Part shown: piece after piece, positions 61,336-64,000 of the stretch
Layout: the number at the start of each line of letters is the position of its first letter
Position numbering within the stretch: position 1 is the first letter of the stretch
From: CALMEH01 sp964548225
GTDB lineage: Bacteria; Acidobacteriota; Blastocatellia; Pyrinomonadales; Pyrinomonadaceae
DNA length: 64,000 nt
Reading direction: 5' to 3'
Assembly (NCBI GenBank): GCA_964548225.1
Contig: CAZJQP010000007.1
Location: 26,607-90,606 of the forward strand
Translations under genes and position numbers: made by a program
Notes under the pieces: model-generated
Told to the model about the DNA's origin: nothing
The model's input: the letters and a program-made list of their open reading frames with translations, nothing else
Database searches by the model: none

Positions 61336-63966
61336 ATGTCCCCTGAACATTGGCAAAAAGTCAAAGAAATTCTCGAACAAGCGGTTGAAATTGCGCCCGC
61401 TTCTCGACCTCTGTTTCTTGATGCAATAAAAGATAACGATTTGCGCCGCGAAGTCGAATCTTTGCTTGAATTTGAAACCGAAGACGCGCTTGAAGAAACC
61501 GCTTTTTCCGTGCTGACTGACAACACGAAATCATTTATCGGCAAACAAATCGGGCGTTACAAAATCACTGCCGAACTTGGCGCGGGCGGAATGGGCGCAG
61601 TTTTTTTGGCAGAACGCGCCGACGGCGAATTTCAGCAAAAAGCGGCGGTCAAACTCATCAAAAACGGCATCAATTCTGATACTGTTCTGCGCCGATTCTT
61701 AAATGAACGCCAGATTTTAGCGAGTCTCGAACACCCAAACATCGCGCATCTCGTTGACGGCGGGACAACTGAAGACGGTTTGCCGTTTTTCGTGATGGAA
61801 TACGTCGAAGGCACGCCGATTACCGAATATGCGAACACAAATAATTTAACACTCGAACAAAGATTGGATTTGTTCCGCGAAGTCTGTGCGGCGGTTTCAT
61901 TCGCACACCAGAAATTGATTATTCACCGCGATTTGAAACCATCAAATATTTTAATTACCAAAGACGGAAAAGCCAAACTCCTCGATTTCGGCATTGCCAA
62001 GCTCTTAAAGAGCGAAATCGCGGGCGGCGAAACGCGCACACAAGCATTTGCTTTCACGCCCGAATACGCTTCGCCCGAACAAATTCGCGGAGAAAATCTT
62101 TCAACGGCGACAGATATTTACAGTTTGGGCGTGATTCTCTACGAACTTTTAACAGGCTCGCGTCCGTTTCGATTTGAAAACAAAAACATCGGCGAAATTA
62201 TCGAAACCGTTACAAAAAGTAATCCCGCACCGCCTTCGGCAATTACAAATTACAAATTACAAATTACAAATTCGGAAAATCAAAAATCAAAAATCAAAAA
62301 TCAAAAATCCTTAAAGGGCGATTTGGACAACATCATCCTCAAAGCCTTGAAAAAAGAACCCGAACGCCGTTATTCATCAGTCGAGCAATTTTCCGAAGAC
62401 ATTCGGCGGCATTTGAAAGGTTTGCCCGTATTTGCGCGGCAAGACACTTGGCGTTATCGCGCCGAAAAATTTACGCGGCGAAATCCGTTAGTTGTCGGCG
62501 CGGTTGCGCTTGCTTTTTTGATTTTGATTAGCGGAATTTTGGCGACGGCTTATCAGGCAAGAAAAGCGAATATTGAGCGTGAAAAGGCTGAACGCAGGTT
62601 TAATGATGTCCGCGCTTTGGCGAATTCGTTTATGTTTGAAATCAACGAGGAAATGACCAAAAGTCCGATAAAAGCGCGTGAATTGCTGGTTCAACGTGCG
62701 CTTGAATACCTCGACAAACTCGCCGTCGAATCCGAAGGAAACATCACTTTGAAAGATGAGCTGGCGACGGCTTATGAAAAAATCGGCGAAGTTCAGTCGG
62801 ATATTTTCCGCCCATTCGCCGGCAAAACGTCTGAGGCACTTTTGAGTCATCAGAAATCTCTAAAACTCCGCGAAGAAGTTTTCGCCGCCGAGCCGTCGGC
62901 GGCACGCGGAATAAATGTCGCCAACAGTCGGCTGAATATCGGTAATGTGTTTTTGACGAGCGGAAAAATCGGCGAAGCGCGTGAAAATTACCGTGCATCA
63001 ATCAGCATTCTTGAATCTCAGTTTGCGCTTGAGCCGACAAATATTGAGGTTCGGAAATATCTTGCTCGCAGTCTTTCGATGCTCGGTCAGGCAATCGTGC
63101 GAAGCGGTTCTCTCGGCGAAGCACTTGAAAATTACGAAAAATCTCTGAAAATTTACCAAAATCTTGCCACCGAAAATCCCGCTAATGTCAGATTTCAACG
63201 CTCTACCGGCATCGTTTTATCTTATATCGGCTTTGTCAAAATGGAGATGGGCAAAACGGAAGAAGCCGCCGAACATTATGGAAAATGGCTTGAAATTGAA
63301 AAAATATTAGTTGAAAATGATAAAAATAACCTTGAATTTCGCCACGATTTAAGTGGCGCACACATTTGGTTCGGCGTGATTTTAAGCGAACAATTCAAAT
63401 TGGTGCAAGCACAAGAAAACTTTAATGAAGGCGTAAAAATTCAAGAAGAAATTTTCGCGGCGGACAAAGAAAGTGTTGGTGAAGATTATTCGCTTGCCGA
63501 TTGCTATTTAGAATTTGGGAAGGCGATGGTCAAAAATAATTTGGCGGATGAAGCAATAAAAAATCTCGAAAAAGCACTTGTCAGCTATCGCCGAATTTGG
63601 CAAAAAGACTCGCAAAATCTGATGACTCGCCACCGAATTGCCAACGCGCAGAGATTTCTGGCTGACGCATTTTTCCAAAAAAACGATTTGGCAAAGGCTT
63701 TTGAAAACTATGAGCAGGCGCACACCGTTTTTAAGGAATTGACCGAAAAAGACAAAGAAAATATTGATTGGCAACACGACCTTGCAATGAGTTTTATGCG
63801 ACGCGGCGAATTTGCGCTGAAAAAAAACGATAAAGCCTCTGCCTTAGAAAATTTCCGTCAGGCTTTACCGATTTTTGAAAAGTTAGCCACAAATTCGCCC
63901 GAAAATATCAAACGCAAAAACGATTTGGAAAACATCAAAAACCATTTAGCTAAATTTTCCGGTTAA
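61336..63966 (+). CDS. Ser/Thr protein kinase with C-terminal TPR repeats
   Basis: 876 residues. A short helical start typical of acidobacterial kinases (MSPEHWQKVKEILEQA), the kinase domain (about 76-365) with GAGGMG (82-87), K106, HRDLKPSN with D199, and DFG (217-219). Then a membrane helix (about 385-406) and ~10 TPR-like repeats outside (about 430-870). A short-repeat array adds about 22 residues (NYKLQITNSENQKSKIKNQK, 305-324) in the loop before GDLDNIILKAL. It lies behind an ECF sigma gene, a pairing known in this phylum. No clear ribosome site in front of the ATG. Confidence 0.94.
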   Translation: MSPEHWQKVKEILEQAVEIAPASRPLFLDAIKDNDLRREVESLLEFETEDALEETAFSVLTDNTKSFIGKQIGRYKITAELGAGGMGAVFLAERADGEFQQKAAVKLIKNGINSDTVLRRFLNERQILASLEHPNIAHLVDGGTTEDGLPFFVMEYVEGTPITEYANTNNLTLEQRLDLFREVCAAVSFAHQKLIIHRDLKPSNILITKDGKAKLLDFGIAKLLKSEIAGGETRTQAFAFTPEYASPEQIRGENLSTATDIYSLGVILYELLTGSRPFRFENKNIGEIIETVTKSNPAPPSAITNYKLQITNSENQKSKIKNQKSLKGDLDNIILKALKKEPERRYSSVEQFSEDIRRHLKGLPVFARQDTWRYRAEKFTRRNPLVVGAVALAFLILISGILATAYQARKANIEREKAERRFNDVRALANSFMFEINEEMTKSPIKARELLVQRALEYLDKLAVESEGNITLKDELATAYEKIGEVQSDIFRPFAGKTSEALLSHQKSLKLREEVFAAEPSAARGINVANSRLNIGNVFLTSGKIGEARENYRASISILESQFALEPTNIEVRKYLARSLSMLGQAIVRSGSLGEALENYEKSLKIYQNLATENPANVRFQRSTGIVLSYIGFVKMEMGKTEEAAEHYGKWLEIEKILVENDKNNLEFRHDLSGAHIWFGVILSEQFKLVQAQENFNEGVKIQEEIFAADKESVGEDYSLADCYLEFGKAMVKNNLADEAIKNLEKALVSYRRIWQKDSQNLMTRHRIANAQRFLADAFFQKNDLAKAFENYEQAHTVFKELTEKDKENIDWQHDLAMSFMRRGEFALKKNDKASALENFRQALPIFEKLATNSPENIKRKNDLENIKNHLAKFSG
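62243..62311. repeat. Two adjacent in-frame heptamer arrays in the kinase gene
   Basis: Four ATTACAA units followed by four to five AAAAATC units. The second is the same heptamer as in the isoaspartyl peptidase gene 27 kb away. Together they lengthen a surface loop of the kinase domain. Confidence 0.92.
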
Positions 63967-63968
63967 AT

Positions 63969-64000
63969 GCAGAAACGCGCACAAAGTAAGCGTGTTGATT
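63969..64000. repeat. GCAGAAACGCG element at the right edge
   Basis: GCAGAAACGCGCACAAAGTA then AGCGTGTT, a variant of the GCAGAAACACG family, beginning 2 nt after the kinase stop codon and cut by the window edge. Confidence 0.75.

Overview
The window reads like a piece of the chromosome of a Gram-negative, AT-rich member of the Acidobacteriota or a close relative. I infer this from LpxB (lipid A synthesis), many lipoboxes, an acidobacterial-type ECF sigma factor (Sig-70_X6 type) next to a Ser/Thr kinase with TPR repeats, a second divergent sigma factor with a zinc-finger anti-sigma and a CHAT protease, FG-GAP surface proteins, and a PknB-like kinase with a C-terminal membrane anchor. I see no rRNA, tRNA, transposase, integrase, phage gene or CRISPR array.

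Layout. 1-6800: the end of a metzincin protease converging on a very large alpha-2-macroglobulin. 7287-10132: PspA, a membrane coiled-coil protein, a SET-domain protein and a small membrane protein. 10343-13501: a secreted FG-GAP protein. 13601-18836: sigma factor, anti-sigma factor and TPR-CHAT protease. 18924-23070: a zinc-ribbon protein, a Ser/Thr kinase and a TPR protein. 23123-23527: a minisatellite fused to the tail of a decayed FG-GAP gene. 23692-28545: an EF-G-like GTPase and a TPR protein. 28546-29732: a gene-free repeat island. 29733-34325: an unknown protein, then a copper-type lipoprotein and a P1B ATPase. 34398-39014: isoaspartyl peptidase, cyanophycin synthetase and cyanophycinase, which together can make and fully degrade cyanophycin. 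39201-50763: mostly housekeeping genes (lpxB, DedA, GHMP kinase, purQ, purS, purB, AI-2E type permease, asd). 50947-60357: a minus-strand cluster of zinc-ribbon/TM proteins, lipoproteins and secreted proteins of unknown function. 60515-63966: ECF sigma factor and TPR kinase.

The most unusual content lies between and inside the genes. (1) A near-invariant 34-bp promoter-like motif precedes four transcription units of the unknown minus-strand cluster, and one copy sits in the divergent region shared with the ECF sigma factor. This suggests a dedicated regulon. (2) Three proteins of that cluster appear to share an undescribed domain. (3) A GCAGAAACACG hairpin-like element starts 3-9 nt after the stop codon of four plus-strand genes, always in the gene's orientation. 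(4) Many intergenic spaces hold a palindrome whose arms are direct repeats of about 7 bp, each locus with its own unit sequence. The same kind of short-period array has entered reading frames of at least four genes in frame, once directly before the catalytic threonine of the isoaspartyl peptidase. (5) Two 207-208 bp nested-palindrome elements, two MITE-like elements and two 21-bp minisatellites with palindromic cores add to the repeat load.
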